Below, one piece after another: positions 49,501 through 60,005 of a stretch of 64,000 bases of DNA. The notes below the pieces were generated by a model. That model did not search any database and was not told the origin of the DNA. It saw only the letters and a list, made by a program, of their open reading frames with translations. Location: assembly GCA_005406025.1 (NCBI GenBank), contig BGZK01001021.1, positions 162,829 through 226,828 of the forward strand, in the 5' to 3' direction. A program made the translations under genes and the position numbers. This DNA comes from Eumeta japonica (taxonomy: Eukaryota > Arthropoda > Insecta > Lepidoptera > Psychidae). Numbering within the stretch: the stretch's first letter is position 1; each line of letters begins with the position of its first letter.

Positions 49501-52371
49501 AGTGAGCTTGTATAGGAACTAAGTATCAAGGTTTTGTATATCCAGCTTTTTTCAAATGGGTCAAAACTGTTATGTGGTCAATTCCTAGCTCTTGAGCTAT
49601 ACCATAAGAACTAATATGCCGATCTTGCTCTACTTTTACCAAAATGGCATTGACTTTATCCATAACAGTTCAGCGATGAAGTTCAATTTTGACATCAAAA
49701 TAACTGAACTGAAAATGTTTGTTGCTACTCTACTGACACTTAGCATTAGGTCCGTAAAATGTTAAATTTAATACGTGGCTTGAATAGCATTTTTTTTTTG
49801 TATTAAAACTTCAAAGTGTATTTCTAAAATTCACTCATTTTGGTGGGCAGAAAAGAAGGAAAGTAGCAGGATACAGTTTTAATTTATATTATATATTCTT
49901 TAACTGTCGTCTATTCAATGCTATCAAAACTAGCCAAATATAAACAACACAACCAAAAAATAAACTTTTCCCAACCAAATAGAAACAAACAAAAATGTTT
50001 TATATGGATGAACAAGCAATAACCAATGCAAGTAATACATAATCTATATTTAGAAACACATTGTAAGCTATTACCCTGGTGGTTCATTTTACATTTTGAA
50101 CAATAGAAATGGATCAAAACTTGAAATAACAGGACTCAATGAAAACATGAAATATTATTAAAATTTTTGAAAATCAAATCACTAATCAGTTTGTGGTTTA
50201 CAATGCATGCAAATTTAATTTGTTCTTTAAAAATTAAAAATAAGGGTTAATAAAATTAGGTCCACTATAGATAAATTATTAAATAAACACTTAACATCCA
50301 CTAATAATACATTTTAACAGGTTTTCCCCAAGATAACTTTGAGGATACTCATTCATACTATTCGTTTTCCTTATATAATCATTGCAATAGTTTTATTAAA
50401 AATAGCATTATATTATTCTTCTGGCATTTGACATTTAGCAACTGGTAACAATTTCTTAGTCAAAATAAAAAAGAAACATGAGCAAAGTTTTAAAATTAGA
50501 AACAAGATTGTAAAAAATATTATATAAGTATATATATATATATATATATATACAAAATTGAAAATCTCACCTCATTAAAAGGTTTAATTTTAGTGTGCAT
50601 GAAATTGAATTTGCAGTTCACATGACCTCGTCTCAGAGGCCGTAAGCCATTGTTGTAGACAACTTTGATGAACATATTTCAGACTACCTGAAATGCTTAG
50701 AGATAATACTAAAAAAATAGAATAAAAGTTTTAGGATAGATAGAATAGACTAATTTATTAAACATACTATTTTAATAAAAGGAAACAAGAAATTTGATGC
50801 TAATCTGATAACAAGTGGGCGATATTTCACATTAATAAGTCCATATGAATAAATCTGTTGTGAAACATTTTACATTTTAATACTCAACAAGGCTTTATTA
50901 GTATTGTATTAGTTAGGATAATTACAGATGATAATTAATTAATAAATAACATTGTGATTAAATGAGTTTATCAAAATAAAGATACAATATGTTATGAGGC
51001 CTAAAGATAACATTAATTACTCAACTATGTAAATATAATAACGTATATATTAGTAAATTTTTTATTCTAGAAATATTGTCAATGTTATTAGCATATTAAG
51101 TAATTACGTTCAATATTGCACTGTTTATAAGTTTAATATTAGCAACATTCAATACATTAGAGCATAATAAGTATTTATCTTGGAAGTTTAGGTTTCAGCA
51201 CATGAAAGGAAATGTAAAAGCGACAGTTATGTGTGCATACAATTCAATTTATTTATTGAAGCAACAATTCAATAAAACTGATGCGACTAATTATTTTAAA
51301 TGACTTAATTTAAATTAAAAAATGGACACATGCGAGTCTAATTTGCGTGCTGAGGCTTTCAAATGAACGGTTATTTTTATGTAACAAATTAGTTACAAGC
51401 TATTCCATGAAAAGAAATTGTCAAAAGTTATCACAAAGGAATGTTTTCTGTAATTTCGTCATGTGTTTTCATGTGGCAATCAATATCTAAACAGTTAGTG
51501 CAACTGTTTTACATTATTTACAGGTCATTGGTTCAAGCCTTAATAACATCCCATATTTTTATTACTTTTCTGCACTTTTGCAGTTCTGTTTATCATGTTT
51601 AAATTATTTTACTTACATGTGGCATAATTTTGGGTAATAATCTAATACATATAAGTATGTTCATTAATGTGAGAAATTAGTTAAAAGAAAATATACTTTT
51701 ATATGATATAGCTATAATATATGATAAAAGAATGAAAGAAATATTTTAAAACAACAAACATTTTTAAAAATGCATTGGGCGGAAATTTATAAAACTTAAA
51801 AATCCCATGTCTTTGGGCATACGGGGTAGCCACCATACCCTCTTGATGATGCATGGCTATGAGTAATATCATACATTAAATTATATATAATAATTTAACT
51901 TATAACTGAATTAGCTATTTAAGCACTATACTAAATTTTAAGACAAGATTCATATTATACCCATTTACTTGAGTAAACTGAAATACTCAATGTTATGTGT
52001 GTTGCCTAATTACCTTCAATTATCAGAGTTGTAATTATTAGATTCTATTCCTACATAACAAAGGGCTATTTTCAATATTGTTAAACGTCATATTTTTACA
52101 TTACATAAACATCATTTACATATGCAATCTCTACAAGCTTAGATTCTTACACTGAAAGATGGAATAATGATATAGTCACCTGAACAATAACAGGGGCAAG
52201 CAAAGGATTATGCGCTTCGCCCGCAGTGGAAATACGACATATATCTCCTGAAGAATTGCTACATGAAGTCCTACAGCTAGCAGAATCAGCACGGACGGTT
52301 CCGCGACCGCCCTCGCCCTCCCAGCTCTCAATATCCGAGGAATTTTTAACATTGATCTGCTGGACGGGCAT
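42953..52371 (-). CDS. MARCHF8: MARCH1/8-type membrane RING-CH E3 ubiquitin ligase (5 exons)
   Basis: MARCH1/8 proteins are two-pass membrane E3 ligases that ubiquitinate surface receptors and drive their endocytosis. Exons on the minus strand: 52371-52180, 50687-50571, 47257-47113, 46009-45889, 43514-42953, all with GT-AG borders and fitting phases; the product is about 378 residues. Order: short acidic N-tail, RING-CH (SGDICRI...NPLLAP...[15 protein letters not shown]), KIKPFNEW linker, first membrane segment ([22 protein letters not shown]), WPFWTKL and second segment ([19 protein letters not shown]), [13 protein letters not shown], and a 185-residue Pro/Ala/Arg-rich tail. It is longer than human MARCH8 (about 290) because of the tail. 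Small deletions in exons 1 and 2 hit the zinc ligands (see findings). Confidence 0.92.
43515..45888. other. MARCH intron 4, containing a mariner
   Basis: Apart from the M2 mariner 44111-45336 there is a CpG-rich patch at 45490-45560 (AACGCCGCGCCGTTCGCGG) of unknown nature, probably a repeat. Nothing else was identified. Confidence 0.6.
44111..45336 (+). mobile_element. Mariner, near full length but dead (family M2)
   Basis: Ends GTCAGAGAAAAAG and (complement) GTACGGGGAAAATTTT; 1,226 bp. The transposase starts near 44284 ([18 protein letters not shown]). It continues in broken frames with [20 protein letters not shown] and [13 protein letters not shown] (helix-turn-helix). Later come [16 protein letters not shown], where HHDN has become HHNN, then [10 protein letters not shown] and [11 protein letters not shown]. 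Loss of the catalytic Asp plus frameshifts make it inactive. It sits antisense in a MARCH intron. Confidence 0.85.
45889..46009 (-). CDS. MARCHF8: MARCH exon 4, second membrane segment
   Basis: Acceptor GTTACAG and donor AATAG|GTATTT. It reads [18 protein letters not shown] then [18 protein letters not shown] and AHN plus two bases. This run is nearly diagnostic for MARCH1/8. Confidence 0.95.
46010..47112. other. MARCH intron 3
   Basis: AT-rich, 1.1 kb, nothing recognised. Confidence 0.6.
47113..47257 (-). CDS. MARCHF8: MARCH exon 3, first membrane segment
   Basis: Acceptor CAACCACAG and donor CATTG|GTAAAT. It reads [19 protein letters not shown] then [19 protein letters not shown] and [10 protein letters not shown]. 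The SxxERRR..C..LFH..A..CV.WSL.VLI pattern is the MARCH1/8 first transmembrane region. A continuation past the donor is intronic. Confidence 0.95.
48923..49976 (-). mobile_element. Mariner relic (family M2)
   Basis: Ends GGTTAGGGAAAAGTTTTCAT and (complement) GGTTGGGAAAAGTTTATT; 1,054 bp. On the minus strand it carries [20 protein letters not shown] followed by [18 protein letters not shown], almost the same helix-turn-helix text as the copy at 44111, but in the opposite orientation. Later parts are broken by stops and a deletion. Confidence 0.8.
50530..50552. repeat. (TA)n microsatellite
   Basis: Uninterrupted TA run immediately downstream (in gene direction) of MARCH exon 2. Confidence 0.9.
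50571..50687 (-). CDS. MARCHF8: MARCH exon 2, second half of RING-CH (with deletion)
   Basis: Acceptor GCATTTCAG and donor GAG|GTGAGA. It reads [18 protein letters not shown] then TRSCEL, but the Cys of SCELCK is interrupted by what looks like a 2-bp loss, after which a shifted frame gives [10 protein letters not shown]. The zinc-binding His (VHQ) and Cys (SCL) are intact. As written the exon would end translation shortly after the shift. Confidence 0.85.
50688..52179. other. MARCH intron 1
   Basis: AT-rich. The only notable block is 51330-51388 (GCGAGTCTAATTTGCGTGC followed by TTCAAATGAACGGTT), which resembles a block inside the inverted repeat at 57505. No exon was seen. Confidence 0.55.
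52180..52371 (-). CDS. MARCHF8: MARCH exon 1, N-tail and start of RING-CH (with deletions)
   Basis: Start ATG at 52371-52369 (TCAAAATGCCCG). The exon reads [19 protein letters not shown] and an acidic/serine stretch, then [10 protein letters not shown] and, in place of the zinc ligands, [17 protein letters not shown] at the donor CAG|GTGACT. Family members have CHC and CYC.G there. Adding back a few bases in two places restores them, so the exon carries small deletions. The region is GC-rich and lies next to the presumed promoter. Confidence 0.85.
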
Positions 52372-52520
52372 TTTGACCACACCGGGTCGTCGTCAACTGC
52401 ACTTCCCTCCGGCCACCCCGGCGCTACGGCCTTTCAAACGCTCTACGTAACATCTCGCTCGTCGTACTGCAATCACTACCACGGCGCAATCATACGGTTT
52501 CACAAACTATTACGGTTCTT
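52372..52520 (-). promoter_or_regulatory. Presumed MARCH 5' UTR and promoter
   Basis: CpG-rich sequence just upstream of the start codon on the minus strand. No certain core motif is visible. Confidence 0.4.
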
Positions 52521-53180
52521 AGGCTAAACCAAAGTACACTAATTTTAATAATTAGATGTGCAACATGGCAACCCTTCTAGCTAATGAACAAATAACTATT
52601 ATGCTATAAACAAGCGAAATATCAATAAGACAATTTTGTTGTCACCCTCGCTGTCAGTCAAAATCAAGTTCTCAATGACCAAGATTGTGTTAAAATAAAT
52701 ATGCTTTGCTAGTCTATGATTGGGATTCAGGCCATAGGCATTTATGATTCATTATATGATTCATTGTATTTTGTGTGTCTATGCTTATGAATTTATATGA
52801 ATTATAATAAAACAAAACATAAATTTATAATAAACATAAGTTATATAATATATTTTGACGAGGAGAATTTTATTGTTTTCGTTTGTAAATATAAAATTAT
52901 GTGGACGTAATTTTGTAAACAGATCTTATACACTAACGCCATCTGGTGGTATAGAAGTGTAAGAAGACGATAAGTATAACCTATTAAGTGCAGCGCACGA
53001 GACTCTGCTACCTGCGGGTCTACCAAAAGACCCACATTTATCGGCGAGTCGACCGATCGAGTCGCGGTCGAAACATTATGTAAATAAATGAAAAAGTCCT
53101 CGACATACATTCATATTTGGCTATGTTCTGTATCTCTACAACTTTGTCGCATAATATGCTCATCGTTTTCGATCCTTCAT
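52521..53180. other. Intergenic spacer, possible LTR or repeat remnant
   Basis: Mostly AT-rich. A GC-richer patch at 52925-53110 (ACGCCATCTGGTGG, then TCGGCGAGTCGACC) ending TAAATAAATGAAAAAGTCC resembles the end of an LTR or other retroelement, but no second LTR is present. Confidence 0.35.
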
Positions 53181-53493
53181 TGGCTACCACAAAACCCTAG
53201 TGACATTTGGGCGACTAAAATGATCGCCGTTGAACGAATGATTTGTCTCTAGATGACAGCTTGGCGATTGCGGGCGACCACAAAGCCCACTTTGACATAA
53301 CCGTTAACGGCGATTTCGACCAGTTTGATCGAAACCCGATCGAAATCATATCACCTAGTGTAAGTTGTCGCCATCGACGATTTCGACCGGCGAGGTGACA
53401 CAATATAGTTGTTTTGAGTGTGTTTGAAAATTACCTATAGAAAAAAATAACTACGTGAAAATAATTTCATGTTTCTTTGCGTTTTACAACAAA

Positions 53494-56123
53494 ATGCATG
53501 CATTGCACTATTTGTGGGCTCTTCAAAGCGAAGAATGTCCATAGAAGGCGACTAAGAAGACGAAATCGTCCTAGAGTGGATATCAATAATATGTTAGAGT
53601 TAGAGTTTTATCACCTTTCGTTTGTCTAGGGATTCCTTTGAATCTCTATGTGCTCGGTACAGCACGCTTTACTTACAAATTCTCAAGATGTAACAGTTCG
53701 ACAGAAAGTAAGTGTTATTTAATTATGCCCTTACCACTTTTAAATCATAACAATAATATATTCACTCTATGAATGTGAATGTAATAATAACTTAAAATCA
53801 TAACTTTATTAACTGTAAAAGTTGTATCTCTGTTTAATATGAACAAAAGATTTAACAGTGCTAATAGTTTTATAATATATTGGACATTTTGTTTAGGTTC
53901 TGTGTGCTTTACATTTTGCATCGGGATCATACCAAAGAGCTCTGGCGACGGGGCATTGCGTGAGCCAGCAAGCCTCTAATAAATATATTAAAGAAGCTGA
54001 TGCACTGACCAACATTAGTGAACGATATATACAATTTCCTAATACAACACAGGAAAGGAATGCTGTTAAACACCAGTAAGAATGTGCACTTTAATAACCT
54101 TCATGAGAACTTCTAATGAATGAGTATATTGTAATATATACCTTATTGAAAATTACAGATTTTCCAAAATTTGGGCTTCCCAGTGTGATTGGGTGTATTG
54201 ACTGTACACATATTGCAGTAATACAGCCAAAAAGAAATGAAAATTGTTACTTCAACAGGAAGGGATATCATTCATTAAATGTGCAAATTGTGAGTTGACT
54301 TAATACTTTGTTGATGTTGTTAGTCAATTAAAAAAATATGTGAATTGATACAAAATAAATTTGACAGAATTTCAAAATAGATAAGATAAATAAGGTAGTT
54401 GTTACATTGCCCTCACATTGCAATATAATATAGTTATACAGGTCTGTAAAGTTTAATAAGTTGTTTTTGATGGTTGTTCTTAATTTGGTGATCTATTGTA
54501 ATAAAATTAGAATATAGAAACAGACCTATCATCACAATTTTTGGTTGTTGATATTGGCACAATAATAAAATGTAGAGTTAAGTATAGTTTGTATTAGAAC
54601 TGAAAATTTTATTATTTTAAAGCAATTAAGAGATTACTTATTATAAAGATAAAATAAAATATTCATATTCATCATCAAAAAAAAAAAATTGTACTCACAT
54701 TAAAATACATTGCTTCCAAAGATATTTGAAAGAATTTCAGAGACTTCCTATACTTTAATAAATCCTAATGTAAGAAAAATAACAAATTACAAATAGCAAT
54801 TTCAGATTTTTACGAAATTGTGATATAACAAAAGAAGCTCATTTTCTTATTTACATACCAAAATTATCATAAAACCATTAAAGAAAAACTAACTTGCAGA
54901 CTTATTACTGATATTTTCAAAAATTAAATACATAAACATCTTTACATTTACTTCATATGTGCTTAGTTTTATTATCTTTATTTTATTTTCTTCATTTTAG
55001 ATTTGTGACAACAACCTGAAAATATTATCAGTAAATCCTAAATATGGAGGAGCAAGTCATGATAATTTTATATTTACCTATAGTTTAGCGAATACTTATC
55101 TAAATCAAATTTATGAAAGTGGTGAAAGAGGATGGTTAATTGGTATGTAACATAAGCTTTTATATGTAAAATTTTAAATAGTAAACCTTCTGTGATATGT
55201 GAACCAAATTTCTAAAGGTAATAACATTATCCTAAAATATGTGTGTGTTTATAAATGTAATAAAATCTATATTTATAGTTAATTAAAAAATTTCAGGTGA
55301 TTCAGGATATGCCTTAAAACCTTGGCTGTTAACGCCTATAACAGGTGCACCACTCTGGTTCTAGAGAATATCAATATACGAAAGTACATGCAAAAACTAG
55401 AAATTGTATAGAAAGGTGTATAGGATTATTGAAATCAAGATGGAGGTGTCTTTTAAAGCACAGAACTCTGCATTATAATCCTGATATAGCTCAAAAAATA
55501 ATTATAGCATGTTGCGTTTTACATAACATGGCTATAGAACACAATATACCACCGATAGAATTAAGTGAGTATTGTTTAATAACTGTTAAGTCAGTTACAA
55601 AGCTGCTCATATACCTCTATTACCTTAAAGAATATATTAATCTATTTTTTTATATGTACATTGAGATCCAATTTCAGAATGAAACAAAATTAAGGGTTGT
55701 TTTGTATGAAGAACAGATTCTAAATTTAATTGCCAACAATTAATTGGTGAAATTTGGTCTAAAACTCTACTCTGTGTGGGTGTTATATAAGCTTTCTAAT
55801 GGATACAATATAATCTATATTTTACAATGTGAAGATTATGTTTGTTTCTTTTCATTTGATTTATGGTCACTTAAGATTTCTTAACTAGAACTTCCAAATA
55901 ATTTTAATTGTGAAGAAAGTTAGTTGCTCAATAAATAACAATAAAGACCAATTAAACAGAAGTGATAGGTGACGTATGGGTGGTGGTAATATTACATGAG
56001 TTAATTGTTTCAGGTGAAGAAGACTTTAGAGATGAAGAAGTAGCTGTGCAAGATGTAAATGAAGAAATCGACTTAAGAGGATTAGCTGTCCTTAATAATC
56101 TAATAACTACACATTTTCAGTAG
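53494..56123 (+). CDS. Harbinger (HARBI1-like) DDE transposase, spliced, with frameshifts
   Basis: HARBI1-type transposases cut and join element ends by a DDE nuclease. Six exons: about 53494-53707, 53897-54075, 54159-54289, 55001-55142, 55297-55564, 56014-56123. Exon 1 has RRRLRRRNRPRVDINNMLEL, then RDSFESLCARYSTL and LTNSQDVTVRQK in shifted frames. Exon 2 has VLCALHFASGSYQRALATG. Exon 3 has FGLPSVIGCIDCTHIAV (first Asp) and NRKGYHSLNVQI. Exon 4 has LKILSVNPKYGGASHDNFIF (second Asp). Exon 5 has GDSGYALKPWLLTPIT, then, in another frame, RNCIERCIGLLKSRWRCLL (Glu) and IIACCVLHNMAIEH. Exon 6 ends DLRGLAVLNNLITTHFQ and TAG. All three catalytic residues survive. At least three 1-2-bp frameshifts and one phase mismatch (exons 2/3) are present. 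Confidence 0.85.
54290..55000. other. Transposase intron 3
   Basis: AT-rich intron between the transposase exons carrying the first and second catalytic Asp. Its distal 180 bp has a degenerate second copy at about 56200-56368. Confidence 0.6.
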
Positions 56124-56159
56124 TTCATTTGCCTGTAATTAATATTTTCAGATTTTTAC

Positions 56160-56540
56160 ACTGTGATGCTGGTGATACAAGGAAAACAAGCTCATTTTTT
56201 GTTCACACATAATTTTACACAAAATTGCTATAGAACCATTTTTTTAAAAAATGTTTGCGGATCTTTGTTATTACAGATATTCTCCAAAATTAAACACATA
56301 AACACTATTACATTTACTTTATATGTGCTTAGTTTGTGTTAAATTAATTTTACTTTTACCGAGTGTTTAGATTTATGAAAACAACTGAAAATATTGTTAG
56401 TGAATCCTAAATATGAAGGAACGAGTTGTGTTATTCTGTATTTATCTAGAATTTAGTAAATAATTATCGAAGTCAAATTTTTAAGTGGTGACAGGTGACA
56501 GGTGTGGTTAATTCATATGTAAACAAGTTTTATATGTAAA
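56160..56540 (+). repeat. Degenerate duplicate of transposase intron 3 end and exon 4
   Basis: ATACATAAACATC...ACATTTACTTCATATGTGC in the real intron is mirrored here by ACACATAAACACT...ACATTTACTTTATATGTGC. Then GATTTATGAAAACAACTGAA and GTGAATCCTAAATATGAAGG correspond to exon 4. Many small indels destroy the frame. Confidence 0.75.
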
Positions 56541-56607
56541 AGTTTATTTTCTTACATATAATAAAATTTTTACAGGTACTGTCTCATGATTCATGTTCTA
56601 TAAGGCT

Positions 56608-57711
56608 TATGCAAAATAGATGAAGGAATGGTGAGAGACATGAACGCCCAAAATAGGCAACTCAAAAATAATTTTACAGGTGCTGTCTCGGGGCATTGAT
56701 CTTCTAGAAGGATTCGTACAAAATAGATGAAGAAATTGTGACAGAAATCATGGAGATGAAGAAATTGTGGAGCATTTGAAATATTGTGATATGCTACCAT
56801 TTCACCTGCAAACAAACGGTTTGATTGAAACAAATTTAGGTACGGTAGGGGTAAGAATAATTTTATAATTAATGTGACTTTAAACTGAAGAATTTTATTA
56901 AAATTAGCTCATAGTGATGCGACAGATACGGATTATAATATTATTTTCATTAAATTCCTCAAAACGTGTTTGTTGCAGCGGTGGATTTCGGGCGGCTGAT
57001 ACGGCGCTCAGCATGTTATAGTCGAATTGATCAGAATTCGATCCTCATATGACTCTCAGTTTCAGATGCTGAGAAGACATGAAGGTAGGACGTCGTTGGA
57101 ACGGTGCTGATCGAGCGGTCCAGTGGCGGCCAACATCTTGCAGCCTTCAGCCTTTGAAGACTCCACCGACTCAAGACACTAATTTTTTAAATTCTTAGTA
57201 GCATGTCTAGTCTTTTCGAGTGGTCATCTGTCTTTAAAGTGGTTTTGACAGGTGAGCATCCATCCAACAGCTTGGTAGGTGTGCTTAGACATTGATAATG
57301 AACATATGACACTTGTAAATAAATGAAATCAACTAGGCCAAGTCAACGGATGTGATGCGGTCGTAATCGCATTGTATAATGGTCCACTATAGGTAGGGCA
57401 TAGGGTCTCATACTATGTCAGTTACTACGGGGTCCATTATCAAAAAAAATGTAGTTTCATTAATTTTTTCTCGAAATGCTATGCTATGATGATATATATA
57501 GGCATCCGCGAGTCTTGCGTGCCGAGTTGTTCAAACGACAGTTCTATTTGTGAGAAACAAAGTAAAATAAGACATGGACTCTGAGAGTAATAAAATGGAA
57601 ATTGATGTAATTAGTAAAGTTATATGAATACAGTTGATAAGTAAACAAATAAACATAATTCATAATGCTATCGTCCATTTCATTTAAGATTCCAGAAACA
57701 CTGACTCCTTT
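56608..57711. repeat. Large inverted repeat, left arm
   Basis: Pairs with 60006-61056. Matching blocks include AAAATAGATGAAGGAATGG, AGAGACATGAACGCCC, ATCCTCATATGACTCTCAG, TAGTAGCATGTCTAGTC, CATAGGGTCTCATACTATGT, TCGTTTGAACAACTCGGCAC on the complement, and AGATTCCAGAAACACTGA at the inner edge. Arms differ by many small indels. Confidence 0.85.
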
Positions 57712-60005
57712 ATAATATTAGACTCATGTATTTTATAAAGAGTTTTAATGGTCCCATTTATTTCAAAATCATTTCTCATAATGAAATTCATGGATGAGAA
57801 GAATCTTCAAATCTTCATTATCAATTTGTTTGGCAAATGGTGATTTTATATCTTATCTTAAAATGTGTAATGCCACACTCTATTTGCAAACTAACCTTTT
57901 GTTCATATCAAACAGTAAATAAAGTTATGATTCTGAATTATCATTATAGGCCAGTACATTCATATTTATAATCTAATAGCCACACATTTTCAGTAGCTTA
58001 AATGTATTTGCAGAATGGTTAATTATTACAAGTAAATTGTCTGACATTAAATTAACTGACCAATTCTTGAAAGTGGTGACAGTGTGGTCAATTGATATGT
58101 GACACAAATTTATGTTAGTTTAAATAGTAGATCTCCTATAATGTATGACCTAAAATTTGTAACCTATGTCTACACTAAAGCTAGTAATCTTCTTTCAAAT
58201 TATGTAGGTGTTCATAAATGGATAGTAAATACCAATTGAAAGCAAGTGAATAATCGACATGTGAATGGTAATATTACATGAATTAATTTATTCCAAGTGA
58301 AGAACAATTTAGAGATGAAGAAGTACCTGTATAAAGTTAATAACTATTGTTACCTACCTAATAATTGGTATTAACTCTAGTCTGCAAATACATTTTAAAC
58401 CAGTCTAATTATTTTCTTTATGAACAGCTTTATAAATGACATGTTTACTCTTAATATTTTCTTTTTCAACTAAAACTGATTACATTTATCTGTATGTTTA
58501 TGAATACAGACTCAAATGTGTATAAAAATATTATTTGCTTGGCAATGGTGATTTTATTTTATCTTAAAAATGTGTAAATGCCACACTCTATTTGCAAACT
58601 AACCTTTTTTCATATCAAACAGTAAATAAAGTTATGATTCTGAATTATCATTATAGCAGTACATTCATATTTATAATCTAACCACACACATTTTCAGTAG
58701 CTTAAAATGTATTGCACAGAATACAGTTAGTACCAATTATTACAAGTAAATGAGCTGCTACCAATGCTATTTAGATTATTAGGACAGCAAATGCTCTAAG
58801 CCAATTTCTTGAAAGTGGTGACAGTTGGTCAATTGATATGACACAGATTTATGTGTGAGTTTAAATAGTAGATCTCCATAATGTATGAGCCTAAAATTTG
58901 TAACCTATGTCTACACTAAAGCTAGTAATCTTCTTTCAAATCATGTAGGTGTTCATAAATGGATAGTAAATACCAATTGAAAGCAAGTGAATAATCGACA
59001 TGTGAATGGTAATATTACATGAATTAATTTATTCCAAGTGAAGAACAATTTAGAGATGAAGAAGTACCTGTATAAAGTTAATAACTATTGTGTACCTAAT
59101 GGTATTAACTCTATTCTGCAAATACATTTTAAAACCAGTCTAATTATTTTCTTTTATGAACAGCTTTATAAATGACATGTTTACTCTTAATATTTTTTTT
59201 TTCAACTAAAACTGATTACATTTATCTGTATGTTTATGAATACAGAATATTCAAATGTGAGTATAAAAATATTTTTGCTTGGCAAATGGTGATTTTATTT
59301 TATCTTAAAATGTGTAATGCCTCTATTACATTCTAACCTTTTCTTCATCATATCAAACAGTAAATAATTCAATTCTGATGATTATAAGTTCATTCATATT
59401 TATAATCTATAACACATTTTCAACTTAAGTGTATTTGCAGAATACAGTTGTACCAATTATTACAAGTAAATGAGCTACTGCAAATGCTACATTAGATTAT
59501 TAAGGACAGAAAATGCTCTAAGCCAATTCTTGAAAGTGGTGACAGTGTGGTCAATTGATATGTGACACAGATTTATGTGTAAACAATAGTAGATCTCCTA
59601 TAATGTATGAGCCTAAAATTTAACCTATTCTAGCTAATAATCTTCAAATTATGTAGGTGTTCATAAAATGGATAGTAAATACCAATTGAAAGCAAAGTGA
59701 ATAATCGACATGTGAGTGGTAATATTACATGAATTAATTTATTCCAAGTGAAGAACAATTTAGAGATGAAGAAGTACCTGTATGGTTAATAACTATTGTA
59801 CCTACCTAATAATTGGTATTAACTCTATTCTGCAAATACATTTTAAACCAGTCTAATTATTTTCTTTTATGAACAGCTTTATAAATGACATGTTTACTCT
59901 TAATATTTTCACTTTTCAACTGAAACTGATTTTGTTTGTTTACATTAACATTTACAGTCAACCATTGAGTCTATAAATACATCAAAGTCTATTGATTATA
60001 AAAAG
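57712..60005. repeat. Three-unit tandem array (about 700 bp per unit)
   Basis: Units start at about 57832, 58541 and 59281 with GGCAA(A)TGGTGATTTTA and end near 59950. Shared blocks are ATCAAACAGTAAATAA, ACACATTTTCAGTAGCTTA, CTTGAAAGTGGTGACAG, AATAATCGACATGTGA, AATATTACATGAATTAATTT, GAAGAACAATTTAGAGATGA and TTTATAAATGACATGTTTAC. Several are degenerate copies of transposase exon 6 and its preceding intron, and of the end of exon 4. Units differ mainly by small indels. Confidence 0.85.

Larger units (their letters stand above)
47258..50570. other. MARCH intron 2 with mariner and repeats
   Basis: Holds the M2 mariner 48923-49976, a possible SINE-like unit around 47895-48090 (GAGTTCGACTCTTGACC on the minus strand) and a TA microsatellite at 50530-50552. 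Confidence 0.55.

Noticed and set aside
57832..59950. CRISPR-like or minisatellite array
   Set aside because: Only three units of about 700 bp, eukaryotic context, and the units derive from a transposase gene.
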